Below, piece after piece: positions 35,656 through 44,591 of a stretch of 64,000 bases of DNA. The notes under the pieces are model-generated. The model worked only from the letters and a program-made list of their open reading frames with translations, had not been told where the DNA came from and made no database searches. Position numbers and translations under genes: made by a program. Each line of letters starts with the position of its first letter. Within the stretch, counting starts at the first letter, position 1. The DNA lies in the NCBI RefSeq assembly GCF_019656455.1, contig NZ_BPMK01000002.1, positions 1 through 64,000 on the forward strand, in the 5' to 3' direction. This stretch comes from Noviherbaspirillum aridicola (lineage in GTDB: Bacteria; Pseudomonadota; Gammaproteobacteria; Burkholderiales; Burkholderiaceae_D).

Positions 35656-37047
35656 ATGCAGAAAGAACGCGCGGCAGGCGCCCCGGCGCGGCTGGCCGCC
35701 ATCGTCTCGGTGCTCGTGATCATCGGCGCCACGCTGTGGCGCGCCTTCGGCGGACCGCCCGGCCTGTTCATCGTGATCATCGCCGCCATCGCCGTGCTGG
35801 TGGTGAGCCAGTTCCGCCAGATCCCCGCCAACCTGCGCAATACCTCGCTGATCCTGCTGGTGATCGCGGTGGCGCTGCTGCCGCTGGCCCGCTCGCCGCT
35901 GGCCGCGCTGCAGCGCGGCGTTTTCATATCGGGCCTGCTGCTGGGGCTGATGGGCAGCGTCATGCTGCTGGCGCGCTGCGCGCTACGCAATCCGTCGGTT
36001 CACGTGATCGGGCAGGCGTTGCGCGCGCAGCCGGGCGGGCGACGGTACGCGGCCTTCACCGTCGCCGGCCAGGTGTTTGCCGCCATGCTGGGCATGGCCG
36101 GCGCCAATATCATGCTCATCATGGCCGCGCCCCAGAACGAGCCGGCCGGCGAACGCAAGACGGCCGCCGTCGTCGCGGTCACCCGCGGTTTCACCGCCGC
36201 CAGCTACTGGAGTCCGATGTTCGGCAACATGGCCATCCTGCTGGCGCTGTATCCGACGCTGCGCTGGATCGAGGTTTTCCCGATCGGCGTGCTGATGGCG
36301 CAGCTCACGCTGCCGGTCGGGATGCTGCTGCACCGGCTGCGGCAGCGCGGCGCCCCGCCGGAGCCGCCGGGCGAAGCCGTTCCGCCCGGTTTTGCGCGGG
36401 CGGCGGTGCCGCTGGCGCTGCTGATGCTCGCCTTTCTCGGCCTGGTGCTGCTGACCGGATCGCGCGCGCATATCAGCACCACCGCGTCGATCGTCCTGCT
36501 TGGTCCCTGCGTCGCGCTGCTGCTCAACATCGCCATGGCCGAACGCGGCCGCCGCGTGCCGGACGGCGTGCGCCGCCTCGTCGAAGACCTGCGGCTGTAT
36601 CCCAACCTCGCCAGCGAAGCGCTGCTTTTCCTCGGCGCCGGCTGCGCCGGCAGCATCCTCGGCGATGCCTTCCCCGCGTCGTGGGTGGCGCGCATCGGCG
36701 AGGCGGTGCACGGCATGCCGCTGTTCGGCATCGCCTTTCTGCTGGCGGCGGTGATGGGGGCGGCGCTCACCGGCATCCATCCGGTGCTGACCGCGGTCTT
36801 CCTCGCCTCCACGATTACCCCGCAGGTGCTCGACCTGCCGCCGATGCTGCACATCCTCGCCATCCTCTCCGGCTGGGGCCTGTCGGCCAGCCTGACGCCG
36901 TACTCGGTGCTCTCGCTGACCGCGAGCCGCTACGCCGGCACCGGCCTCTACCAGATCAGCCTCGGGCGCAATGCGCTGTTCGCGCTGTTCAATGCGGTGT
37001 GCGCCTGCCTGCTGCTGACGGCGGTCGCGATGTGGATGCGGATGTAG
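35656..37047 (+). CDS. Multipass membrane protein, ion-transporter superfamily-like
   Basis: A 463-residue protein with about 11-12 hydrophobic helices. The two re-entrant-like segments AASYWSPMFGNMAILLALYP (about 175-194) and LSASLTPYSVLSLTA (near 415-429) resemble the paired hairpins of the ion transporter (ArsB/NhaD, DcuC, TRAP-M) superfamily. They suggest an anion or dicarboxylate transporter. No specific family is certain. It diverges from the hybrid histidine kinase, which could regulate it. A 20-base hairpin lies at 37072-37091 after its stop (8-bp arms GGGCAGCA), without a T run. Confidence 0.6.
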   Translation: MQKERAAGAPARLAAIVSVLVIIGATLWRAFGGPPGLFIVIIAAIAVLVVSQFRQIPANLRNTSLILLVIAVALLPLARSPLAALQRGVFISGLLLGLMGSVMLLARCALRNPSVHVIGQALRAQPGGRRYAAFTVAGQVFAAMLGMAGANIMLIMAAPQNEPAGERKTAAVVAVTRGFTAASYWSPMFGNMAILLALYPTLRWIEVFPIGVLMAQLTLPVGMLLHRLRQRGAPPEPPGEAVPPGFARAAVPLALLMLAFLGLVLLTGSRAHISTTASIVLLGPCVALLLNIAMAERGRRVPDGVRRLVEDLRLYPNLASEALLFLGAGCAGSILGDAFPASWVARIGEAVHGMPLFGIAFLLAAVMGAALTGIHPVLTAVFLASTITPQVLDLPPMLHILAILSGWGLSASLTPYSVLSLTASRYAGTGLYQISLGRNALFALFNAVCACLLLTAVAMWMRM

Positions 37048-37236
37048 CGCGCCACGGAACAAGCCCGCTTTGGGCAGCAGGCGTGCTGCCCGTCCTCGCC
37101 GACCCCCCGTATTCTCGACGGAGCGGACTGGCACAACTCCCCTGTACGGAAAGGTATGAATGCTGAACGCCGGGTTACGCCCGCCTTTGCCGCACGGCTA
37201 TTCCCGGCAGAGCATGGGCGCTAAAATGGTGCGAAT

Positions 37237-37257
37237 AACCATGTTATTAACATGGTT
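37237..37257. promoter_or_regulatory. Perfect palindrome, probable operator of the chemoreceptor gene
   Basis: Ten-base arms AACCATGTTA and TAACATGGTT around a single T form a perfect 21-base palindrome. It is AT-rich in a GC-rich region and lies 80 bases before the chemoreceptor ATG. It has no T tail, so a repressor or activator site is more likely than a terminator. The regulator is unknown. Confidence 0.6.
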
Positions 37258-37337
37258 GTAGGACAAACGCTGACAGCGAAGCCAGGTGGTTGCGTTGTCG
37301 AAGCGACTGCCTGTTTTCTAACCAGAACCTTACGAAG

Positions 37338-39065
37338 ATGTTTAAGAACCTGAGTATCAGAAGCAAACTTTTTGTATTGGTCTGTGCCTTGCTGCTGGGG
37401 ATGGGTGCCCTGGGTGTATCCGGATATCTCGGCATCCGCATTGTCGGAAGCGAGATGGTGGAGATCGGTCGCGTCAGGCTGCCCTCCGTCGACGGACTGC
37501 TGACGCTGAGCGAAGCGCAGACGGCGGTGAAGGCCGCCAATCTCTCCACGGCGCTTTATGAGAATAATTACAACGCCGCGAAACAGTTCGGGGAAGTCCT
37601 CGCCGCCCGGAAGAAGGCCTGGGCGAATGCGGATGCGGGCTGGAAGATGTACGAGCCCCTGCCGCAGACCCCGGAGGAAGCGGTCTTGTGGAAGCAGTTC
37701 GTCGCCGAGTGGGAAGCATGGAAGCGCGCCGACGCCGGCATTGCCGCCATCATCGAGGGTCTCGAAAAAAGCGCGAGCGAGGAAACGCAGAAAGAGCTTT
37801 TCTCCCGCTTCTTTGCACAGTATGACGCGTCGGTTCCCCTGTTCGGCAAGGCCGAGGAGACACTGCTCAAGATCGTCAGGCTGAACCAGGACGTCGCCGT
37901 GCAGGCGGTGGACAAGGGCGAACGCGCCGTGTCGCGCGCCGGGCTGATCATGCTCGCGGTCGCGATTGCCGCGGTAATCGTTGCGCTGGTGGTCGCCGCG
38001 CTCATCACCGCCAGCATCACGGCGCCGATCAGGGAGGCGGTCAGGGTCGCGCAAACGGTGGCGAGCGGAGACCTGACGAGCCGCATCGAGGTCACCACCA
38101 CCGAGGAGACCGGCCAGCTGCTCAAGGCGCTGCGCGAGATGAACGACAGCTTGGTCAGGATAGTCGGCGAGGTACGCACCGGCACCGATACGATTGCCAC
38201 CGCATCCTCACAGATCGCATCCGGCAATCTCGACCTGTCCTCGCGCACCGAGGAGCAGGCCAGCTCGCTGGAGGAAACCGCATCCTCCATGGAAGAGATG
38301 ACGAGCACGGTCAAGCAAAGCGCCGATAACGCGCGCCAGGCGAATGCGCTGGCTGTGTCCGCCTCCGAAGTAGCGAGCAAGGGCGGCGCGGTGATGGGCG
38401 AAGTGGTGACAACCATGGGAGCGATCAATGAATCGTCGAAGAAGATCGCCGACATCATCACCGTCATCGACGGCATCGCATTCCAGACCAATATCCTTGC
38501 CTTGAACGCGGCGGTGGAAGCGGCGCGCGCCGGGGAGCAGGGCAGAGGCTTTGCAGTGGTGGCGTCCGAAGTGCGGACGCTGGCCCAACGGTCCGCCTCC
38601 GCGGCGAAGGAGATCAAGGGACTGATCGTCGAATCCGTCGAGAAGGTGGAAGCGGGTGGCAAGCTGGTCGATCAAGCCGGCACGACCATGGACGACATCG
38701 TCGAAAGCATCCGGCGCGTCACCGACATCATGGCCGAGATCATGGCCGCCGGGCAGGAGCAGAGCGCCGGCATCGACCAGATCAATCAGGCGATTTCCCA
38801 GATGGACCAGGTGACCCAGCAGAACGCGGCGCTGGTCGAAGAGGCAGCCGCCGCGTCCGCGTCACTGCAGGATCAGGCCGGCAAGCTGGCGCAGGCGGTA
38901 AGCGTATTCAAGCTGTCCAGGGAAGCAGGCGCCGCGGCTCCCGCACCTGCTTCCGCCGGCCCGAAGACGCGCACCGCGGCGAAGGCGCCGGCAACACGCC
39001 CGGAAAGCAAGCCGCGGCTGGCGGTCGTCAAGCGAGGCGGCAACGATGACTGGGAAGAGTTCTGA
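37338..39065 (+). CDS. Methyl-accepting chemotaxis protein
   Basis: A 575-residue transmembrane chemoreceptor. TM1 spans about 10-32. A periplasmic four-helix-bundle ligand domain covers about 35-195, then TM2 about 200-225 ([20 protein letters not shown]). A HAMP domain starting at [14 protein letters not shown] and the cytoplasmic hairpin follow. The kinase-control tip ([20 protein letters not shown]) is intact. The C-terminus ends in DWEEF, a CheR/CheB-docking pentapeptide like NWETF of E. coli Tsr. ATG 37338 gives the usual [11 protein letters not shown] start; a TTG at 37290 is less likely. No che genes are in the window. The ligand is unknown. Confidence 0.95.
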   Translation: MFKNLSIRSKLFVLVCALLLGMGALGVSGYLGIRIVGSEMVEIGRVRLPSVDGLLTLSEAQTAVKAANLSTALYENNYNAAKQFGEVLAARKKAWANADAGWKMYEPLPQTPEEAVLWKQFVAEWEAWKRADAGIAAIIEGLEKSASEETQKELFSRFFAQYDASVPLFGKAEETLLKIVRLNQDVAVQAVDKGERAVSRAGLIMLAVAIAAVIVALVVAALITASITAPIREAVRVAQTVASGDLTSRIEVTTTEETGQLLKALREMNDSLVRIVGEVRTGTDTIATASSQIASGNLDLSSRTEEQASSLEETASSMEEMTSTVKQSADNARQANALAVSASEVASKGGAVMGEVVTTMGAINESSKKIADIITVIDGIAFQTNILALNAAVEAARAGEQGRGFAVVASEVRTLAQRSASAAKEIKGLIVESVEKVEAGGKLVDQAGTTMDDIVESIRRVTDIMAEIMAAGQEQSAGIDQINQAISQMDQVTQQNAALVEEAAAASASLQDQAGKLAQAVSVFKLSREAGAAAPAPASAGPKTRTAAKAPATRPESKPRLAVVKRGGNDDWEEF

Positions 39066-39134
39066 GCGCACGGGCCACACCCGGGCGGCGATCGCTTCGG
39101 CTCTGATCGCCGTCGTCCGCATGGAGGCGGCGTG

Positions 39135-41798
39135 CTAGGCGCTCGCCGCCTCTTCGACAAATGAACGCAGTTGGTCGGCCGGCAAGGGACGGCTGAAAAA
39201 ATACCCCTGCATGATCCCGCAGCCCTGGTCGCGCAGGAATTCCGCCTGCCCGCGCTCTTCCACGCCCTCGGCGACCACCTCCAGCTTCAGGCTGCGGGCG
39301 AGTGCGACCACCGCGCTGACGATCATGGCGTCGTCGTTGTCGGCGGCGATGTCGCGCACGAAGGAGCGGTCTATCTTCAGGCAGTTGATCGGGAAACGCT
39401 TGAGGTAACTCAGGCTGGAGTAGCCGGTGCCGAAGTCGTCGATGGCGAGATGTATCCCCATCGCGCTCAGTTCGTGCATCACGCGGACCGCTCCGTCCGG
39501 GTTATCCATCACCATGCTCTCGGTGATCTCCAGTCCGAGCGCGCCCGGCGGGCATCCGGTCTCCTGCAATGCCTGCCGCACCTGGCTCACCAGGTCGTGC
39601 TGCCGAAACTGTCTCGCCGACAGGTTGACGTGGATGCGTGCGACATCGAGTCCGGCCGCGAGCCAGGACTGATACTGCCTGCATGCCGCGCGGAGTATCC
39701 AGGCGCCGATCGGGGCGATGAGGCCGGTGTCTTCGGCGATGGGTATGAATTCGGCGGGCGACACCATGCGCTGTCCCGCCGGCTGCCAGCGGATCAGCGC
39801 TTCCACCCCGGCCAGCCGCCCGGACGGCATGCAGACCTGGGGCTGGTAATGCAGGACGAACTCGTCCCGCTCCAGTGCGCGCCGCAGCGCGGCTTCCAGT
39901 TTCAGGTTATCCAGCGCGCGCGCGTTCATGTCCGCCGTGTAGTAGCGGTGGATGCCGCCGCCCGCCTGCTTGGCCCGGTGCATCGCGGTGTCGGCGTTCT
40001 TGAGCAGGCTGCCGCTGTCCCGCCCGTCGTCCGGATAGAGGCTGACGCCGACGCTCACCGACGGGAAGACTTCGCATGCGGGCAGATGAAGCGGCGCCCG
40101 CAGCCCGTCGATGATCCGCGAGACGAGCGCGTCCACCTCTTCCCGGCTGTCGAACTCCGCGATGATCACGAACTCGTCTTCGCCGAGGCGGCCGAGGGCG
40201 GCGGACCCGGGCAGCATGTCGGTCAGCCTTCTCGCCACTTCCAGCAGGACCTGGTCGCCGATGTCATGGCCGAGGCTGTCGTTGATCTTCCGGAAGCGGT
40301 CGAGATCGATGAGCACCACCGCCGTCCTGCGGCCGGTGTCTTCGGCGCGGACGATCGCCGCCGCCAGCTTCTCCTGCATCAGATTGCGGTTGGGGAGCCG
40401 GGTGAGCCGGTCGAAGTTCGCCACCCGCACGAGGTCTTCCTCGGCCTGCTTGCGCGCGCTGATGTCCTCGATCACGGCCAGGTAGCGGTTCTTGCCCTCC
40501 GAATCGACGATGGCGGACACCGTGACGTTGACCCACACAGGATGCCCGTCCTTGTGCACGTAACGCTTTTCCTTGTTGAATTCCCTGATCTCGCCCGACA
40601 CGAGCCGTGCGGCGAGCGCGGCCGACGACTCCAGGTCCTCGTGGTACGTGAAATCATGGAAGCGGCGCGACAGCAGTTCGCTTTCCGGGTAGCCGAGAAT
40701 CTCGCACAGCTTGGGATTGACCCGCATCAGCTTGCCGCTTGCCGAGCTGTAGGCGATGCCCAGTCCGGCCTGGGTGAAGATCAGCCGGAAATGCTCCTCG
40801 CTCTCGCGCAGCCGCATCGCCGCCCGCAGTCGCGGAGTCACGTCCGTGGCGATGAGCAGCAGCAGGTTTTCGCCGCCCTGCGCGGTGAGGCGGATGTTGA
40901 CCTCGAGCTTGCGCTCGGCGCAGTCCGGGCAGCCCAGCGTCACCAGCAGGTTGTCCACCGGCCCGGCATTGTCCTTCACCGCGGCGATGCCGGACAGGAG
41001 TCCGGGATCCGGGACCAGCTCGCCGATCGGCCGGCCCCTCACATGCGCATCATCGTCCAGTTCAAGCACGGCGAGCATGGTCGCGTTCACGGACCGGATC
41101 AGCCCCGCGGAGTCGACGACCACCAGTCCCGCCGGCATGCCGGCGATGATCTGCTCGAGATAATCGCGCTGCTGGAGCACCAGCTGCTGGTCGGCGGCGA
41201 AATACGTGTCCAGCGCCAGCACCATGTCGAGGCAGACGATCTTCAGCACCGCATCGCAGGTGTCGAGGAAGCGGTCCGGCCGCGCGGACAGCAGCGGCCA
41301 CAGGCGCCGCATGATCTCCGACAGGTACTTGCGGTAGGCGCCGATATACCACTTCGGACCCAGCCCGATCTTCTGGTGCACCACCCCCACGCGCAGCCGG
41401 TCGTGCACATACGCCGGACCGTAGTCGCCGGCGGTGAGCCGGTCGAAATACGCGGCCTGGGATTGTCTCAGGCGCCCGATGGTAGTGGGGTCGGGCAGCA
41501 GCGTCTGCAATTCCGGAAAGTTGAACAGATGCTCATAGAAGGCGGTTGAAAAGCCGTCCTTCTGCTCGCCCAGCAGGGAGCGCAGGTCGCGCAGCAGGGC
41601 GATGTCCTGTTCGCTGAACTCGAGGAACCGCTTGCGCTTGTCGATTTCGTCCGCGGTCAGACCCAGCTGACCTGCGATCCTGTCTACCGCTTCACTGATG
41701 TGGGCCATCCGACGCTGAACTGCCTTTCTGATTATTTCCGGACTGTTTCGCCCGGAAGGAGTCCCCCCGTGCGGCCGTGTGTAGCTTAATAGCATCAT
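39135..41798 (-). CDS. Globin-coupled oxygen sensor with PAS, degenerate GGDEF and EAL domains
   Basis: An 887-residue protein. The N-terminal protoglobin (about 35-195) has the haem proximal His141 in RVGVVHQKIGL and the WYIGAYRKYL motif of globin-coupled sensors. Two PAS domains follow (about 215-335 and 345-460). The GGDEF domain reads LGEDEF (about 541-546), with Glu for the second Gly, so cyclase activity is doubtful. The EAL domain is complete (GVEALIRW, DDFGTGYSS, QGYFFS). An O2- or NO-controlled c-di-GMP phosphodiesterase is likely. Start is uncertain: ATG 41798/41795 have AAGGA close by, while ATG 41708 begins nearer the globin. Confidence 0.92.
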   Translation of the reverse strand: MMLLSYTRPHGGTPSGRNSPEIIRKAVQRRMAHISEAVDRIAGQLGLTADEIDKRKRFLEFSEQDIALLRDLRSLLGEQKDGFSTAFYEHLFNFPELQTLLPDPTTIGRLRQSQAAYFDRLTAGDYGPAYVHDRLRVGVVHQKIGLGPKWYIGAYRKYLSEIMRRLWPLLSARPDRFLDTCDAVLKIVCLDMVLALDTYFAADQQLVLQQRDYLEQIIAGMPAGLVVVDSAGLIRSVNATMLAVLELDDDAHVRGRPIGELVPDPGLLSGIAAVKDNAGPVDNLLVTLGCPDCAERKLEVNIRLTAQGGENLLLLIATDVTPRLRAAMRLRESEEHFRLIFTQAGLGIAYSSASGKLMRVNPKLCEILGYPESELLSRRFHDFTYHEDLESSAALAARLVSGEIREFNKEKRYVHKDGHPVWVNVTVSAIVDSEGKNRYLAVIEDISARKQAEEDLVRVANFDRLTRLPNRNLMQEKLAAAIVRAEDTGRRTAVVLIDLDRFRKINDSLGHDIGDQVLLEVARRLTDMLPGSAALGRLGEDEFVIIAEFDSREEVDALVSRIIDGLRAPLHLPACEVFPSVSVGVSLYPDDGRDSGSLLKNADTAMHRAKQAGGGIHRYYTADMNARALDNLKLEAALRRALERDEFVLHYQPQVCMPSGRLAGVEALIRWQPAGQRMVSPAEFIPIAEDTGLIAPIGAWILRAACRQYQSWLAAGLDVARIHVNLSARQFRQHDLVSQVRQALQETGCPPGALGLEITESMVMDNPDGAVRVMHELSAMGIHLAIDDFGTGYSSLSYLKRFPINCLKIDRSFVRDIAADNDDAMIVSAVVALARSLKLEVVAEGVEERGQAEFLRDQGCGIMQGYFFSRPLPADQLRSFVEEAASA

Positions 41799-41991
41799 TC
41801 CTTAATGAAATCAACAAATCTAATAAAACGCGCCATAATGTGCTTATAATTGGCGGATTTGCCAGCTTCAGCGAAGCCCTCCCCGATCTTTTTCCTCGGA
41901 CGGGGGGGCCTGCGGCGCGCCCGGGCATACGTCCTTTTCCATCGTCTGCCGGCATGTGCGCTGCAAATACATCCATGGCGTCCACAGCAGC

Positions 41992-43176
41992 ATGCTTCTC
42001 ACGACCGAGATATTTCTCCTTTCGTCCCTGCTTTGTTTTCTGACAGTGCTCGTTCTTCTGTCGGTGAAGTCGAGCCGGGTGCCCGGGACGAGGGAACTGA
42101 TTGCCTCCGCGGCCCTCGGGGTGGCGGCCAACCTGCTGTATGCGTTTGGTCGGCACCTCCCGCCGCTTCTTGCCTATGAACTGGCCAACGGCGTCTACGC
42201 GGCGGCGACGGGCGCGGCGTTCATCGGCTATCGGCTCCTGTTCGGCCGCAAGCCCTGCGCCTCCGCGGTCGCCATCGCCGTCGCCTTTTTCACCGCCGGC
42301 ATCGCCTACTTCCATTACCTGGTCGATTCCCACCTTGCGCGCAGCGCCCTGGTGGCGCTGTTTCAGGCCGGCGTCTGCGCCGGGATTGCCACCACGCTGC
42401 TTCAGGCGCGGCGGGAGTGGCGCAAGCCTTATTACACCAAGCTCTTCGTCCTGGCCGTGTGCGGGCTCATCGCCGCCGGCCACCTCGCGCGCGTCGCCTG
42501 GCTTTGGGCCGCGCCGGACGCGCCGACCTCGCTGCTCGAGCCCAACCTGTGGAGCGTGGCCTTTCTGTCGGCATTCTGCTTCGCGCTTCCCGGCCTGGTA
42601 TTCGGCGGCCTGCTGCTGGTGCACCGGCGCATCGTGGCCATGGCCGAGGAGGCCGCCAACCGCGATTTCCTGACCGAAGCCTGGTCGCGGCGCGCGTTCT
42701 TCGAGACCTCGCGCCGTGAAATGGCGCGCGCGCTCAGAACCGGGCGGCCGCTCGCACTGATGCTGATCGATTTCGACAATTTCAAGCCGATCAATGACAC
42801 CCTCGGTCACGATGCGGGCGATCGCGCGCTGGTCGCGTTTGCGCGCAGGGCGCTGTCGGCGCTGAGGGAGACCGATTGCCTGGCGCGAATGGGCGGCGAC
42901 GAGTTCGCGGTTCTGATGCCCGAAACCGATCTGAAGCGCGCGATGCTCGTTGCAACGCGCCTGAAGAGCGAGGTGGAAACGACGACCAGGCAGGACGATT
43001 TCCTGCGCGGGGTCACGCTGAGCATCGGCGTGTCGCAGTACACCGCGAACGACACGCCCGAAGTCGTGCTCAAGCGCGCGGATGTCGCGTTGTACAAGGC
43101 CAAGGCCGCGGGACGGAACCGCATCGTCTGCGTCCCCGTCGAGCACGACCGTGACCGCCTGCGCCAGGTCGTTTAG
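41992..43176 (+). CDS. Membrane diguanylate cyclase (GGDEF)
   Basis: A 394-residue protein. Six or seven hydrophobic helices in the first 215 residues form an integral membrane sensor. The GGDEF domain (about 225-385) has RDFLTEAWSRRAF, LIDFDNFKPINDTLGH, the active site MGGDEF, and TLSIGVSQY. An RxxD inhibitory site is not evident at the standard place. It should make c-di-GMP. ATG 41992 is chosen over an upstream start as it leads straight into the first helix. It is divergent from the globin-coupled EAL protein; the AT-rich space between (about 41,770-41,860) with a TATAAT box at 41,844-41,849 probably holds both promoters. Confidence 0.92.
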   Translation: MLLTTEIFLLSSLLCFLTVLVLLSVKSSRVPGTRELIASAALGVAANLLYAFGRHLPPLLAYELANGVYAAATGAAFIGYRLLFGRKPCASAVAIAVAFFTAGIAYFHYLVDSHLARSALVALFQAGVCAGIATTLLQARREWRKPYYTKLFVLAVCGLIAAGHLARVAWLWAAPDAPTSLLEPNLWSVAFLSAFCFALPGLVFGGLLLVHRRIVAMAEEAANRDFLTEAWSRRAFFETSRREMARALRTGRPLALMLIDFDNFKPINDTLGHDAGDRALVAFARRALSALRETDCLARMGGDEFAVLMPETDLKRAMLVATRLKSEVETTTRQDDFLRGVTLSIGVSQYTANDTPEVVLKRADVALYKAKAAGRNRIVCVPVEHDRDRLRQVV

Positions 43177-43427
43177 CAGCCGCCCATCCGGTTCGCGATG
43201 CGCCGACACGCCGCGCGAGATCGATCAAAACGACAACACCGCAGCCGTGCGAGGCTGCGTGAGAAGCGTGCGCGGCTGGTGTTTTTGCAAGCCTGTTGTG
43301 CATCCGTGACAGGAAAAAATTTTCCTTGAGGGAACCCTTGAAGGGCTCGACCCGTCACAGCTAAAGTGAGCGTTCGCGCAGCACCGACGCTGCACCTGTC
43401 TTCTCTCTCGTTCGACTTTGGAAAATC

Positions 43428-43703
43428 ATGATGCAACCTAAGCTGATACACCGCGACCAATCGGCATGGGAATTGGGCGACCTCGCCTATGATCTCGGCG
43501 ACACGCTGGAAATCGGCGTGCAGAAAGCCGCACGCGCCGGCATCCGTCCGGGCGCCGACGGCTACGCGGCCTTCCTGACTGCGTTCGGCCGCCGCGTGCG
43601 CAGCAAGACCGTGTCCCCCGACAAGGCAGCCCTCGTGGCCGACCCGGCGCAAGCCGGATCGGCGGTGGTGCTGACGCCCGACTTCCAGCGCGCCGGCGTC
43701 TGA
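43428..43703 (+). CDS. Hypothetical small protein
   Basis: A 91-residue protein of unknown function. It is rich in Ala, Arg and Asp, with a predicted mixed fold (LAYDLGDTLEIGVQKAARAG), no signal peptide and no membrane segment. The start ATG at 43428 (or the next codon, 43431) has only a weak GGAAAA site. It stands between the diguanylate cyclase and thioesterase genes on the same strand. The 251 bases before it contain no other clear signal. Confidence 0.5.
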   Translation: MMQPKLIHRDQSAWELGDLAYDLGDTLEIGVQKAARAGIRPGADGYAAFLTAFGRRVRSKTVSPDKAALVADPAQAGSAVVLTPDFQRAGV

Positions 43704-43779
43704 CCCCGTCCGCGGCCGCGCGCGGCGCGGGCGGCCGCCTGCCGTTATGATGTCGGACGCGACAACTCCCGACATCCTG

Positions 43780-44580
43780 ATGAGCACCCATCCTTTCGAT
43801 CTCGCCCTCGTTCTCGAGGGCGATCCTTCGCACGAACTCGCCGGCCATACGTCGGCCGATTACTGGAACGCCATCTCGCCCTTCGGCGGCATCACGGCGG
43901 CGACCATGCTGCAGGCGATGCTGCGTCATCCGCAGCGCATCGGCGAACCGATCTCACTCACCGTCAATTTCGCCGGCGCGATCAAGCCGGGTCCGTTTCG
44001 CGTGCGCGCGCAGGCGGTGCGCACCGGCCGCACCACCCAGCACTGGCTGGCGCAGCTGCACCAGGGCGACGATCCCGAGCCGGCGGTCACCGCCAGCGCC
44101 GTCTTCGCGCTGCGCCGCCCCACCTGGAGCGAAGTCGAAACCGCCCTGCCGCGCCATGCAGGGCCGGAGGGGCTGCCGCGCTACGATCCTCCGCGGCCCT
44201 TGCCCTTCCTCGAGCGGTATGACATCCGCTACGCGGATTCCCATCCGTTCGCGGGTGGCGAGAGCAGCCAGACCCAGTGCTGGATAGCCGATGTGCCACC
44301 GCGCCCGGTCGATGCCGCCGCCATCGTCGCCTGGTGCGATGCCTTCATTCCGCGCATCTTCGTCCGCCGCGGGCAGCCGACGCCGATCGCGACGGTGACG
44401 CTCAGCGTCTACTTCCATGCCGGCGCCGCCGACCTGCTGGCGCGGCCCTGCATGCTCGGTTTCGCGCAGGCGCGCGCCAACGCCTTCCAGGGTGGCTATC
44501 ACGACCAGGAAGGCAGGGTGTGGGCGGACGACGGCAGGCTGCTGGCGACGACCCACCAGATGGTGTGGTTCAAGGAGTAG
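43780..44580 (+). CDS. Acyl-CoA thioesterase, TesB-like double hotdog
   Basis: A 266-residue protein with two hotdog halves, as in the TesB / thioesterase-like superfamily (4HBT_3). Visible features: the N-terminal hotdog with SPFGGITAATMLQAMLRHP (helix and strand with the family's Gly-Gly), the central WLAQLHQGDD strand, and a C-terminal half ending in the VWADDGRLLATTHQMVWF strand typical of TesB ends. It probably hydrolyses medium or long acyl-CoA. ATG 43780 is preferred; ATG 43747 is the in-frame alternative and neither has a clear ribosome site. Confidence 0.8.
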   Translation: MSTHPFDLALVLEGDPSHELAGHTSADYWNAISPFGGITAATMLQAMLRHPQRIGEPISLTVNFAGAIKPGPFRVRAQAVRTGRTTQHWLAQLHQGDDPEPAVTASAVFALRRPTWSEVETALPRHAGPEGLPRYDPPRPLPFLERYDIRYADSHPFAGGESSQTQCWIADVPPRPVDAAAIVAWCDAFIPRIFVRRGQPTPIATVTLSVYFHAGAADLLARPCMLGFAQARANAFQGGYHDQEGRVWADDGRLLATTHQMVWFKE

Positions 44581-44591
44581 CGTGGCGGCGG

